Positions 8,830-17,161 of a stretch of 57,783 bases of DNA are shown here, piece by piece. The notes beneath the pieces were generated by a model. The model did no database searches and was not told the DNA's origin. It worked only from the letters and a program-made list of their open reading frames with translations. The DNA comes from Bacteroidaceae bacterium (GTDB taxonomy: Bacteria > Bacteroidota > Bacteroidia > Bacteroidales > Bacteroidaceae): contig JAKSLR010000020.1 in NCBI GenBank assembly GCA_024401095.1, positions 1 to 57,783 on the forward strand, read 5' to 3'. Numbering within the stretch: the first letter of the stretch is position 1; every line of letters begins with the position of its first letter. The position numbers were made by a program, and so were the translations under genes.

Positions 8830-9408
8830 ATGAAAAATTTCACAGACAGTCTCTTTTTATCAAAGATGAGAGAAGTATCTCCCATCAGCGAAGAAACAGC
8901 CCAGCTATTGGCCAGCAACCTGCATGAATGTCGTTTTGACAAACGTGAGATGGTTCTTGAGAGCGGGAAGTTTACTCATTATGTCTGGTTTGTAGAAAGT
9001 GGCATGCTTCGCCATTTTTGGATATGCAAAGGCAACGAGATCGTAACATCTTTCTCAATAGAAGGGCATGTAATCTTTAGTATGGACGAACTGTATTATG
9101 GAAAGATGAGTATGGAATATGCTCAAGCAACAGAACCCGTAGAAGCATACAGAATCAGCATCAGTGAAATGAACAGACTATTCCGGGAAAACCTGGAACT
9201 ATGCAACTGGGGAAGAATCATTCATCAGAACGAATACAGAAGGCTTCACCAGTCACATATGGAACGTCTTACCCTTTCTGCCCGTGAGCGATACAAGAAT
9301 TTCCTCTGTCAGTTTCCAGAAGTCTCCAGACGGGCCAATCTCTACGACATAGCATCTTATCTGGGCATTACAGCATCAACCTTAAGCAAGCTAAGGTCAA
9401 AGGGATAA
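8830..9408 (+). CDS. Crp/Fnr family transcriptional regulator
   Basis: A 192-residue protein with a cyclic-nucleotide-binding beta-roll (about 20-125; VWFVESGMLRHFW, FSIEGHVIFSM) and a C-terminal winged helix (NLYDIASYLGITASTLSKLR as the recognition helix-turn-helix). It has no Cys cluster for an iron-sulfur centre, so it is not a classical Fnr. Bacteroidales carry many such short Crp/Fnr-like regulators with unknown ligands. It is divergent from the Gate-protein gene and precedes an acyltransferase that has its own promoter, so either could be a target. Confidence 0.88.
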   Translation: MKNFTDSLFLSKMREVSPISEETAQLLASNLHECRFDKREMVLESGKFTHYVWFVESGMLRHFWICKGNEIVTSFSIEGHVIFSMDELYYGKMSMEYAQATEPVEAYRISISEMNRLFRENLELCNWGRIIHQNEYRRLHQSHMERLTLSARERYKNFLCQFPEVSRRANLYDIASYLGITASTLSKLRSKG

Positions 9409-9448
9409 TTTTTTGTCATAGGACAATATTTTACTCATTTCTTTCACT

Positions 9449-9456
9449 TATTTTTG
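9449..9456 (+). promoter_or_regulatory. Promoter -7 element TATTTTTG
   Basis: TAnnTTTG consensus about 30 nt upstream of the acyltransferase ATG. Confidence 0.65.
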
Positions 9457-9484
9457 CACGCAAAACAGAAAAATCGGAAAAGAA

Positions 9485-10633
9485 ATGAATTCAAAACCAC
9501 ATCTTCAACTACTTGATGCCCTTCGAGGCGTGGCTGCACTGATTGTACTCTTTTATCATTGTTACGAATGCTTTGGTTACGAGATAGCCGAAGGCACTGG
9601 CATTTTCACTCAGGTTTGTGACCATGGATATCTTGCCGTGGACTTTTTCTTCCTGCTATCTGGCTTTGTTATCGGTTATGCATACGATGACCGTTGGCGT
9701 GCTTCTGTACAACATACAGGAATGAGCACTTGGACCTTTTTCAAGCGTCGTCTCATCCGTCTGCATCCAATGGTAATAGCTGGTGCAGTCATCGGATTGG
9801 CTTGCTTCCTTTTGGATGGTGGTACCGACTGGAATGGAAATCCCGCTTCTGCAGGAAACCTTACCCTTGTCTTTGTCATGACCATGCTCATGCTACCCGT
9901 TTATCCCGGTTGGAGTGCAGACGTGCGTGGAAACACAGAAATGTTCCCACTGAACGGTCCAAGCTGGAGCCTTTTCTTTGAATATATAGGAAATATACTC
10001 TATGCCCTGCTGTTGCGTCGTCTTTCACTCAAGGCACTGGCAGCCGTGGTAGTAATCAGTGGCACAACATTAGGATGGCTGGTGCTTGACAGCGGTTATC
10101 TGGGTTACGGGTGGAGTTTTGTTGACTATGGATTCTGGACAGGTCTATTGCGTATGCTGTTCCCTTATGCTTTCGGTATGCTGCTGGCTCGTCTTTTCAT
10201 GCCACAGATGCAAAAAATAAAGGAATCATCCAGTCGTTTCCTCTGGACATTTATAATATGTGCTGCAGTCCTGTTAATTCTGCTTCCTATGCCATTTATT
10301 GGTAATCCTACACAGCCTTGGCAAAATGGTCTTTATATTATGTTGCTCCTTTTGGTGGTCTTTCCACTCATTGTGTGGCAGGCAGCCAAAGCTGGTACAG
10401 GCAATAACAGATTCTGCAACTTTCTGGGCGATTTAAGTTACCCGCTCTATATCGTTCACTATCCGCTCATGTACATGTTCTATCGTTATCACGGCTTCCC
10501 AAACGTAACCTGTACCATGGCTGATGTATGGCCAATGGCTGTTGCCACCTTCTTCGGTAGCATTGCACTGGCAGTCATCTTCCTTTATGCTTACGATAAG
10601 CCTGTTCGTCGCTGGTTGAGCAAGAAATTCTAA
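9485..10633 (+). CDS. Acyltransferase 3 family membrane protein
   Basis: A 382-residue polytopic protein of the acyltransferase-3 family. The opening LLDALRGVAALIVLFYH contains the family R-x10-H type arrangement, followed by the DFFFLLSGFVIGY segment and FFKRRLIRLHP; about ten helices follow. These enzymes move acetyl or other acyl groups from the cytoplasm to sugars of exopolysaccharide, lipopolysaccharide or peptidoglycan. The acceptor is unknown, and no polysaccharide locus is adjacent. It has its own promoter and a strong terminator. Confidence 0.88.
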   Translation: MNSKPHLQLLDALRGVAALIVLFYHCYECFGYEIAEGTGIFTQVCDHGYLAVDFFFLLSGFVIGYAYDDRWRASVQHTGMSTWTFFKRRLIRLHPMVIAGAVIGLACFLLDGGTDWNGNPASAGNLTLVFVMTMLMLPVYPGWSADVRGNTEMFPLNGPSWSLFFEYIGNILYALLLRRLSLKALAAVVVISGTTLGWLVLDSGYLGYGWSFVDYGFWTGLLRMLFPYAFGMLLARLFMPQMQKIKESSSRFLWTFIICAAVLLILLPMPFIGNPTQPWQNGLYIMLLLLVVFPLIVWQAAKAGTGNNRFCNFLGDLSYPLYIVHYPLMYMFYRYHGFPNVTCTMADVWPMAVATFFGSIALAVIFLYAYDKPVRRWLSKKF

Positions 10634-10659
10634 ATATCTTTCACAAAGAATTATAATCA

Positions 10660-10695
10660 AAGAAAGAGGTGTGCTGTTTAACACACCTCTTTCTT
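10660..10695 (+). terminator. Bidirectional terminator between acyltransferase and small lipoprotein
   Basis: A perfect 14-bp stem, AAGAAAGAGGTGTG with CACACCTCTTTCTT, around an 8-nt loop. It separates the acyltransferase from the convergent small lipoprotein at 10711-10848. Confidence 0.8.
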
Positions 10696-10710
10696 ATCTA
10701 AAAGATTTTT

Positions 10711-10848
10711 TCAGAAACTAAATCCTGTCTTTATCGTTTCTTTTTGATTTCTTGGTGATATGGTTGTAGTGCTTGCAAGCGATTTACAACTTGATAAGAC
10801 TACAGCTGCCATGAGCAGCAAACAGAAAAAGGAGATCGTTCTTTTCAT
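10711..10848 (-). CDS. Small lipoprotein, 45 residues
   Basis: An ATG at 10848 opens a 45-residue reading frame starting MKRTISFFCLLLMAAVVL, followed by the lipobox LSSC and a short polar tail (KSLASTTTISPRN...). The signal peptide plus lipobox and a TATCTTTG promoter at 10912-10919 support a real gene; the convergent hairpin at 10660-10695 can end it. The mature lipopeptide would be only about 24 residues and anchored in a membrane, a size like entericidins, but no homology is claimed. Function unknown. Confidence 0.65.
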   Translation of the reverse strand: MKRTISFFCLLLMAAVVLSSCKSLASTTTISPRNQKETIKTGFSF

Positions 10849-10911
10849 CTATATTTTTAAATTTAATTACTAAATTTCACGTTTTACTTATTTTAGTTGT
10901 GTTTCAGATGG

Positions 10912-10919
10912 CAAAGATA
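10912..10919 (-). promoter_or_regulatory. Promoter -7 element TATCTTTG
   Basis: TAnnTTTG consensus on the minus strand, leaving a leader of about 60 nt before the small lipoprotein ATG at 10848. Confidence 0.65.
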
Positions 10920-11017
10920 TGAGAATATTCTCACACAACTTATGTTTGTTGACCTTTCTTCTTCATTATTTAAATAATCTTTCATAAAACTTTCTTGGAT
11001 GTGCCATATTTTAAATG

Positions 11018-11025
11018 TATTTTTG
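11018..11025 (+). promoter_or_regulatory. Promoter -7 element TATTTTTG
   Basis: TAnnTTTG consensus about 27 nt upstream of the ATG at 11052; a TTGGA sequence lies about 20 nt further upstream as a possible -33 element. It rules out the in-frame TTG at 10995 as the start. Confidence 0.7.
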
Positions 11026-11051
11026 CAAGGAAGAAACAAAAACAAAGCAAT

Positions 11052-11282
11052 ATGAAAAGTTTATTAATTAAAGATACAACTTTAGAAGAGCGCAAAGAAA
11101 TTGTGCAGAATGCACTCAGTTTTGGCGCAGGAGACTGTGATGGCCAAGATCTTTCGGATCTCTATGATGATTACATCCTAGGACTCCGAGAACTGACCGA
11201 CATCAACCGTGAGTTCAGTGAAAAGCATGCAGGTGAAGTTGTAGCAGGCGAACTCACCAAACCATCAACCTGTTCTTACTAA
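11052..11282 (+). CDS. Small conserved protein of unknown function (often mislabelled PurH)
   Basis: A 76-residue acidic protein opening MKSLLIKDTTLEERKEIVQNAL, with GAGDCDGQD near residue 28 and a Cys near the C terminus (STCSY). This opening is typical of a small family found in gut Firmicutes and Bacteroidota that databases sometimes call a purine biosynthesis protein; it has no PurH domain. The two Cys could bind metal or form a disulfide, which is inference. It has its own promoter and its own terminator. Confidence 0.75.
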   Translation: MKSLLIKDTTLEERKEIVQNALSFGAGDCDGQDLSDLYDDYILGLRELTDINREFSEKHAGEVVAGELTKPSTCSY

Positions 11283-11298
11283 AGAAAAAAAACTAAAA

Positions 11299-11340
11299 AA
11301 AACGACCTTGGAAGCAAAAACGCTATCAAGGTCGTTTTTT
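11299..11340 (+). terminator. Terminator after the small Cys protein
   Basis: Stem AAAACGACCTTG with CAAGGTCGTTTT (12 bp, perfect) around a 16-nt loop, followed by a T run. Confidence 0.85.
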
Positions 11341-11485
11341 TGTTGGAGATGAATTTCCGGCTTTCATCGATAAAACCTTATGATTCGTAGAATATACCCA
11401 CAGTGTAATTAAACTTTGTCTATTCTGCTACGTCTTAACTATAGAAACAGGAAACAAATTATTCACTCTTAAAAACTTAAAGAAA

Positions 11486-12058
11486 ATGAAAAAGGTATTA
11501 TTTTTGATGGCAGCACTGGTAAGTGCAAGTGTATCACTTCAGGCACAGAACCAAGGTGAAAAGAAGTTTGAGAAGAAACAGCTCACTCAGGAAGAAAAGA
11601 CGGAGATGCACACCAAGATGATGGCAAAGCGTCTGATGCTGGATGATGCCAATGCTACCCGTTTTGAGAAAGTTTACAAGAACTACCAAGACGAAATGCA
11701 GAAATTACACAAGAAAGGAAACTGGAAAAAGGACATGACCGATGCCGAAAGGGAAAATAACCTGAAGGACAATTGGGCTATGATGAAGAAGAAAGCCGAC
11801 ACTCAAGAGAAATACTACAAGGAATTCCGAAAATTCTTGACTGTAAAACAGACAGAACAAGTTCTTGCAAACCGTGGCGGCATGAGAAATCATCGAGCAG
11901 GCAACCACATGATGGGGCGCAAATCCATGCAAATGGCGCGTCACCAGATGAAAGGTCATGATGGCATGAAAAGACGCACTCACTTTGACAAGCAAGGGCG
12001 ACGTGGAAACTTTGAATTCAAGAAAGACGTACAGACTGAGAAAGTAGAAAAAGTTTAA
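11486..12058 (+). CDS. Secreted Spy-like basic protein, unknown function
   Basis: A 190-residue protein with a signal peptide ending LQAQ (about residue 21). The mature part is helical, Lys/Met-rich, with LTQEEKTEMHTKMMAKRLML, reminiscent of the LTxxQ motif of Spy/CpxP periplasmic chaperones, and a C-terminal His/Met/Arg-rich tail (RNHRAGNHMM...). The Met/His content might suit metal binding; that is a guess. No clean TAnnTTTG element is visible upstream (the closest is TAAACTTTG near 11412, one base too long). A terminator follows. Confidence 0.6.
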   Translation: MKKVLFLMAALVSASVSLQAQNQGEKKFEKKQLTQEEKTEMHTKMMAKRLMLDDANATRFEKVYKNYQDEMQKLHKKGNWKKDMTDAERENNLKDNWAMMKKKADTQEKYYKEFRKFLTVKQTEQVLANRGGMRNHRAGNHMMGRKSMQMARHQMKGHDGMKRRTHFDKQGRRGNFEFKKDVQTEKVEKV

Positions 12059-12079
12059 GGTTATAAGATTGTACAATAA

Positions 12080-12125
12080 AAATCCGTCCTTCTCCCGTAG
12101 CTGGATGAAGGACGGATTTCTTTTT
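12080..12125 (+). terminator. Terminator after the Spy-like gene
   Basis: A perfect 13-bp stem, AAATCCGTCCTTC with GAAGGACGGATTT, then CTTTTT. It lies between the Spy-like gene and convergent fkp. Confidence 0.85.
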
Positions 12126-12141
12126 ATATTCAATTTACTGA

Positions 12142-14979
12142 TTAGCTCTTGGAAGTTTCCAAACCGTGGGTGCTTAAACTCATCTCCACGAAACGAGCCT
12201 TATCATTTGGAGGACACTGTGTAAGGATATTCTTGATTCTTGCAGCAGCTTCCTCATCCTTGGCTATCATGTACAGATATCCGCCACCACCTGCACCTGG
12301 AAGCTTGTAACCTAAGCAGAGGTCGTCAATCTTTTGGGTAATGGCCTGTACGGCTGCAGGATTTGTTCCAGCATCAAGCAACTGGTTCTGTTTCCACGTC
12401 TTGCGAACCAGTCGTCCCATCGCCTGGAGATCATTTCTCTGAATGGCATCATAAAGATCCAGAGCGTGAAATTTCATCTCATCAAGTATTTCCAAATGAC
12501 TGGTAGAGTTCAAGAACATACCACGAACAATTTCTGCCAAAATTCCCTTGGCTGTACGGGTAATACCTGTGTAATACAACAAATGGCACTTCTTGTATTC
12601 TGATGCTGTGAAAAGCTGTTCTGGAAGCCAACGCACCAATGGGTGTTGACTCCATCCTGCTTCTGTCTGTAATAGCTTTACTCCTTGCAGTACACCACCA
12701 TACTGGTCTTGCCATCCACCGCCAGTAGTCAGTAACTGTTCCAAAACCAGTGTACGGTTACAAATTTCATATTTGTCCCATCCTAAGCCACAGAAGTCGT
12801 TCACTGCTCCCAAGACAGTAGATGCCAGAATAGAGGAAGTGCCCAAACCTGAGCCAGCAGGAATAGCGCTCAAAGTAGTCATTTCAATACCAGAGCCAAA
12901 AGCTCTCAAATGCTGTTCCAACGTAATGTATTTCTCTGCACAGAAATCAGGATGGAAACCAGCCAAAACCAAAGCTGCCTTTGGAATAGAGAAAGGAGAA
13001 CCCACTTTATTGAACTGTACCAGTTCCTCAAATGTGTTTACTACCTCCACAGCACCCAAATCAATAGAACGAAGAATAATCTTATATTCCTTGCATGGTT
13101 TTACATACACTTGTAGTGGTGGCTGACCATTTAACTCAATGGCGATGTTCACTACATTTCCACCATTCATAAGACTGTATGGAGGCGTATCTGTCCATCC
13201 ACCAGCAAGGTCTATGCGGACAGGACTTCTACCCCAGACAATCTGATCTGGATAAACAGAAAGTTTAGGCATCTGGATATGGCTGGCAGTAGCAGTCAAT
13301 CCTTCACGCATAAGGCTAAAAGCCTTCTCTTCCTGCGCAGAACCATCTTCTCCACTTAACGTCTGGACACGAGATCGGAACATGGCATCGCTGATGCGCA
13401 CAATAGGTTCTGCTGTTTCCTGCAGAGGAGCAGGTACAGGTATCTTATTTTCAACGAACTGCTGGGCTGCATCTTCAAGATTCACCTGATAAAACACGCT
13501 CTTTTCATGATTTTTGGCCAATGCAGGCCAGTTCTTCACGGCAAAAGCCTTACGTTGAGCTATCAGACGGCGGAGATTTGCATAAGCAGAAATCTCATCA
13601 GCACTCATCTTCTTGGCATTCTTCCAGATGGATGCACCTTCTTGCAAATCTGGTTCACAAGTCATCCATCGGAGGACTTTACCTAATTCTTCGACATTCT
13701 CACAGACAGGGAACAGGTGAGCAGCCTGGAGATCATGGTTACACTCTATGTCATCGGCAGTAAGACCGCGGGCACTCAACCACTCTCCCATAGGCTTTCC
13801 CTGATAGATGACAGGCGTATTCAATGCACCCTTGAAGGCATCGTTAAATCCATAAGGACGAGCCACAAACTGTGTCTCTCCCATCGGAACGACATCAATA
13901 CAGATGCCTTGTGCCAGTTTCAGTTCCCAATCATTCTCTGGTATTCCTGTAATGATATTCTGGCATGCCAATGTCCATTGCTTGCCAATACAAGAATTCT
14001 CCACCCACAATTCCGAGTTCTTGGCAGTAAGAGAGATTTGTATGTCAGCATTCTGCACAAACATAGCTGGATGTGGCTTGGCATAATGCATTTTGATCTC
14101 ACGTTGATCTGTAACAACATTCTGAACAGCCAAAGTAGAAGAAATCATTTCACGACTTGTTCCATAATGATGGAACTCTCCACCAGGCAATGGCAAAATG
14201 GCAACTTTCAAGGCATTCAGTTCAGGATCTTCAATCTTAGGATGATTACCCAAGGCTAGACCAAATTCCGAATACATATCGTAAAAACCAATAGAACCAT
14301 CAGACTTATACGAATGTTTCATCATGAGTTCAATGGCACGGTCTGACAACAGCCAAATACCAATATCCATAAGATAGAGATAATCCTGCATCAATGCATT
14401 TTGTTCCTCTACCGAAGGCTTCTGAAGCATGAAATCCAGTTCTGTAGGGTTCTTTCTTGTGCTCACGAATACACCATGATTCTTAGCCAGGCTTGGATCT
14501 ACCCAAAGACCGTAACATACCACATCGACATCAGGTATTTCCTGCAAACGCCCGGTAGCACGAATATAGACATCACCACTAGCAATGAGAGTATGCAAAT
14601 TCTCTGGCGCTTTCTCCATAATCTGTTCGTAAAGCGGCAACTGAAGCGACAGCAGGTTCTGAGAAAGTTTCTGGCCGCGTTTCCAACGGAATACAGGTAC
14701 AGGAGTAAGAATTTTACCCGATGGCGCATAAGCAGGAAGACGACGGCTCTGACCACCAGCATGAAGTAGAATTCGCTTCTCACGTGCAAGCCAGTCTGTT
14801 ACAGATGACTCAGTATCTTCAGAATTCTTACAAGCCTGCAACAACCAAGCAGTACCACCTCCAGATCCTAACTTACTGCCTATAGGATCATTGGTACAAA
14901 ACCATTCTGCAGGACATACATCTTCGATATCATGAAAACACTCCACGAGATTAGGTGGAAGAGAAAGCAATTTTTTCAT
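12142..14979 (-). CDS. fkp: Bifunctional L-fucokinase / GDP-L-fucose pyrophosphorylase
   Basis: A 945-residue fusion that converts scavenged L-fucose to fucose-1-phosphate and then GDP-fucose, the donor for fucosylated surface glycans in Bacteroidales. The N-terminal guanylyltransferase half has GSKLGSGGGTAWLL and HAGGQSRRLP (about 72-82). The C-terminal half is a GHMP kinase with PVRIDLAGGWTDTP (about 585-600), IPAGSGLGTSS (about 705) and LPGAGGGGYLY (about 895). Two in-frame ATGs occur at 14985 and 14979; the second matches the known start KLLSLPPNL and is used here. It is monocistronic with its own promoter. No fucose permease or catabolic gene is adjacent. Confidence 0.95.
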   Translation of the reverse strand: MKKLLSLPPNLVECFHDIEDVCPAEWFCTNDPIGSKLGSGGGTAWLLQACKNSEDTESSVTDWLAREKRILLHAGGQSRRLPAYAPSGKILTPVPVFRWKRGQKLSQNLLSLQLPLYEQIMEKAPENLHTLIASGDVYIRATGRLQEIPDVDVVCYGLWVDPSLAKNHGVFVSTRKNPTELDFMLQKPSVEEQNALMQDYLYLMDIGIWLLSDRAIELMMKHSYKSDGSIGFYDMYSEFGLALGNHPKIEDPELNALKVAILPLPGGEFHHYGTSREMISSTLAVQNVVTDQREIKMHYAKPHPAMFVQNADIQISLTAKNSELWVENSCIGKQWTLACQNIITGIPENDWELKLAQGICIDVVPMGETQFVARPYGFNDAFKGALNTPVIYQGKPMGEWLSARGLTADDIECNHDLQAAHLFPVCENVEELGKVLRWMTCEPDLQEGASIWKNAKKMSADEISAYANLRRLIAQRKAFAVKNWPALAKNHEKSVFYQVNLEDAAQQFVENKIPVPAPLQETAEPIVRISDAMFRSRVQTLSGEDGSAQEEKAFSLMREGLTATASHIQMPKLSVYPDQIVWGRSPVRIDLAGGWTDTPPYSLMNGGNVVNIAIELNGQPPLQVYVKPCKEYKIILRSIDLGAVEVVNTFEELVQFNKVGSPFSIPKAALVLAGFHPDFCAEKYITLEQHLRAFGSGIEMTTLSAIPAGSGLGTSSILASTVLGAVNDFCGLGWDKYEICNRTLVLEQLLTTGGGWQDQYGGVLQGVKLLQTEAGWSQHPLVRWLPEQLFTASEYKKCHLLYYTGITRTAKGILAEIVRGMFLNSTSHLEILDEMKFHALDLYDAIQRNDLQAMGRLVRKTWKQNQLLDAGTNPAAVQAITQKIDDLCLGYKLPGAGGGGYLYMIAKDEEAAARIKNILTQCPPNDKARFVEMSLSTHGLETSKS

Positions 14980-14998
14980 AGTCATATATTTTACGACA

Positions 14999-15006
14999 CA
15001 AAAATA
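14999..15006 (-). promoter_or_regulatory. Promoter -7 element TATTTTTG
   Basis: TAnnTTTG consensus on the minus strand, 20-27 nt upstream of the fkp ATG. Confidence 0.7.
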
Positions 15007-15123
15007 GACATTAATTCCGGATAATTAAAATCTCAAACCAAAATTTCTTTAACATACAGCGATAGGCTGCTTGTCATTGTGACATTTTTCTATAAAATTA
15101 TAGGTTATATCAACGAAAAACTT

Positions 15124-15131
15124 TATCTTTG
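15124..15131 (+). promoter_or_regulatory. Promoter -7 element TATCTTTG
   Basis: TAnnTTTG consensus about 37 nt upstream of the ATP-grasp ATG at 15168. It heads the four-gene operon ending at 18566 and excludes the in-frame upstream start at 15129. Confidence 0.75.
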
Positions 15132-15167
15132 CAATTTATAAGTGTAAATATATTAAAAACTGAAATA

Positions 15168-16358
15168 ATGAACTTTATTTTCATTTCACCCAATTTTCCT
15201 CACACCTATGAAAATTTCTGCTACAACCTGAAGCAGAACGGCGTGAATGTACTGGGTATTGCAGATACCCCATACGATGCACTAAGCGACAGACTAAAAG
15301 ACGCTCTAACCGAATACTACCGAGTTGACAACATGGAGGACTACGACCAGATGTATCGTGCCGTAGCTTTCTTCGCACACAAATATGGACGCATTGACTG
15401 GATTGAGTCCAACAACGAATACTGGCTAGAACAAGATGCTCGTCTCCGTACCGACTTTAATATTTGCAGTGGTATTAAGGAAGACCACATCATGAGCATC
15501 AAGGAGAAGAGCCAGATGAAAAAGTATTACGCCAAAGGTAAAGTTCCGACAGCTCGTCAGATCAAAGCTTGCGAGGGCTTGGAAAAAGCACTGGAATTTG
15601 CTTCTCTTGCAGGTTATCCTTTGTTCACAAAACCTGATAACGGCTGCGGTGCAAACGGCACTCGTAAGATTCACAACGAAGAAGAACTGCGTGATTTCTT
15701 TGCCGTGACTCCACAAGTCGAGATTTATGTCATCGAAGAATTCATCAGCGGAAACATTTACTCTTACGATGCCGTTATCAATTCTAAAGGAGAACCTATC
15801 TTTGAATCATGCTGTGCATGGCCACCTTCTATTTCTGACATCGTAAATGAAGAAGGCGACTTGGCTTATTTTGTAGATGCAATTCCTGACCAGTTGCGCA
15901 AATACGGCAGAAAAACCGTAAAGGCTTTTGGAATCTTCAGTAGATTCGTTCATCTGGAATTTTTCTGCATGGATTCAGACCATATCGGTCTAGGAAAGAA
16001 GGGAGATTTCTGTGCGTTGGAGGTAAACATGCGTCCTGCTGGCGGTTTTACTCCGGACATGATGAACTACAGCTGGAGCACCGATGTATTCAAAATTTGG
16101 GCAGACATGGTTGCATTCGACGAAAACCATACAGAACTCGGTCAGGTTTATCATTGTGCATATGCTAGCCAACGCAACAATAAGGATTATGCACACAGTC
16201 GTGATGAAATCAACCAGGTATATGCAGGCAAGATCATGAATCAAGAGCCCGTTCCTGCAGTACTCTCTGGCGCCATGGGCGATTACATGTTCCTAGGCCG
16301 TATGGACACTGTAGAAGAGGCAAAGGAATTCATCAAATTTGTAACAGAAAGAAAATAA
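15168..16358 (+). CDS. ATP-grasp family ligase, substrate unknown
   Basis: A 396-residue ATP-grasp protein. The N-terminal Rossmann-like part (NFIFISPNFPHTYENFC; VLGIADTPYD) is followed by the grasp fold: KMKKYY-type lead-in, GYPLFTKPDNGCGANGTRKI as the glycine-rich ATP loop (about 150-170), VIEEFISG, and the Mg-binding ALEVNMRPAGGF near residue 285. The family joins a carboxylate to an amine or thiol using ATP. No amidoligase subtype can be fixed. It is first in an operon with an esterase, a D-2-hydroxyacid dehydrogenase and a lipoprotein, implying a small-molecule pathway. Confidence 0.82.
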   Translation: MNFIFISPNFPHTYENFCYNLKQNGVNVLGIADTPYDALSDRLKDALTEYYRVDNMEDYDQMYRAVAFFAHKYGRIDWIESNNEYWLEQDARLRTDFNICSGIKEDHIMSIKEKSQMKKYYAKGKVPTARQIKACEGLEKALEFASLAGYPLFTKPDNGCGANGTRKIHNEEELRDFFAVTPQVEIYVIEEFISGNIYSYDAVINSKGEPIFESCCAWPPSISDIVNEEGDLAYFVDAIPDQLRKYGRKTVKAFGIFSRFVHLEFFCMDSDHIGLGKKGDFCALEVNMRPAGGFTPDMMNYSWSTDVFKIWADMVAFDENHTELGQVYHCAYASQRNNKDYAHSRDEINQVYAGKIMNQEPVPAVLSGAMGDYMFLGRMDTVEEAKEFIKFVTERK

Positions 16359-16367
16359 GATAATAAT

Positions 16368-17132
16368 ATGAATGTTCAATATTTTAAATGGTACAGCCAG
16401 TGTCTGTGCCGTGATATGGAATATAAGACCTATGGAGACAATGGCCGACCATTCTTGGTAATCCCTACTCAAGACGGTAGATTCTTTGATTGGGAGAACC
16501 GTCACATGATTGATATCATGAGCCCATGGATTGAACGCGGTGATATCCGTGTAATCTGCTGTGATGCCATTGATGCAGAAACATGGAGTGCAAAAGGTGC
16601 AGACGGAGCACATCGTGCATGGCTACAGGAACAATGGTTCCATTATATCACAGATGAACTGATTCCATCTGTGCGCAAAGAAGGATGGGAAACATTCTAT
16701 ACCATCGGCTGCAGCCTAGGTGGAACCCATGCTGTGAACTTTGCCCTTCGACGTCCAGATATCTTTGCAGGATGCATTGCCATGAGTGGCCTTTACCATG
16801 CAGACTACTTCTTTGACGGCTACCGTGACGTGAATGTTTACAACAACTCCCCTGCCGACTACCTGCCACAAATGCCTTGGGATCACCATTACATGAACCT
16901 GTATCGAAATAATCGTATGATTATCGTAAATGGGCAGGGACGTTGGGAGGCAGAATGCTTAGACAGCACCCGTAAGATGCAGCAAATTTTCCACGACAAA
17001 GGAATTCCTGCTCACTATATATATTGGGGAACTGACACAGACCATGACTGGCCAAGTTGGGAAGTCATGCTCCCAATGTATCTAGACGAAATTCTTTACT
17101 GGGAATTCTTACCTAACACTTGTCACTGGTAA
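16368..17132 (+). CDS. Esterase family alpha/beta hydrolase
   Basis: A 254-residue alpha/beta hydrolase of the putative-esterase family (PF00756 type). The nucleophile elbow GCSLGGTHAVNFAL is near residue 115, and the end has TDTDHDWPSW with the likely catalytic His; an acid residue lies between. It has no signal peptide, so it should act in the cytoplasm. It follows the ATP-grasp gene by 9 nt, and I infer it processes the same metabolite. The paired arrangement of this esterase with this ATP-grasp type appears to me to recur in gut Bacteroidales, from memory only. Confidence 0.82.
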   Translation: MNVQYFKWYSQCLCRDMEYKTYGDNGRPFLVIPTQDGRFFDWENRHMIDIMSPWIERGDIRVICCDAIDAETWSAKGADGAHRAWLQEQWFHYITDELIPSVRKEGWETFYTIGCSLGGTHAVNFALRRPDIFAGCIAMSGLYHADYFFDGYRDVNVYNNSPADYLPQMPWDHHYMNLYRNNRMIIVNGQGRWEAECLDSTRKMQQIFHDKGIPAHYIYWGTDTDHDWPSWEVMLPMYLDEILYWEFLPNTCHW

Positions 17133-17161
17133 ACACACAAACCACAATTAACTAAACAACC

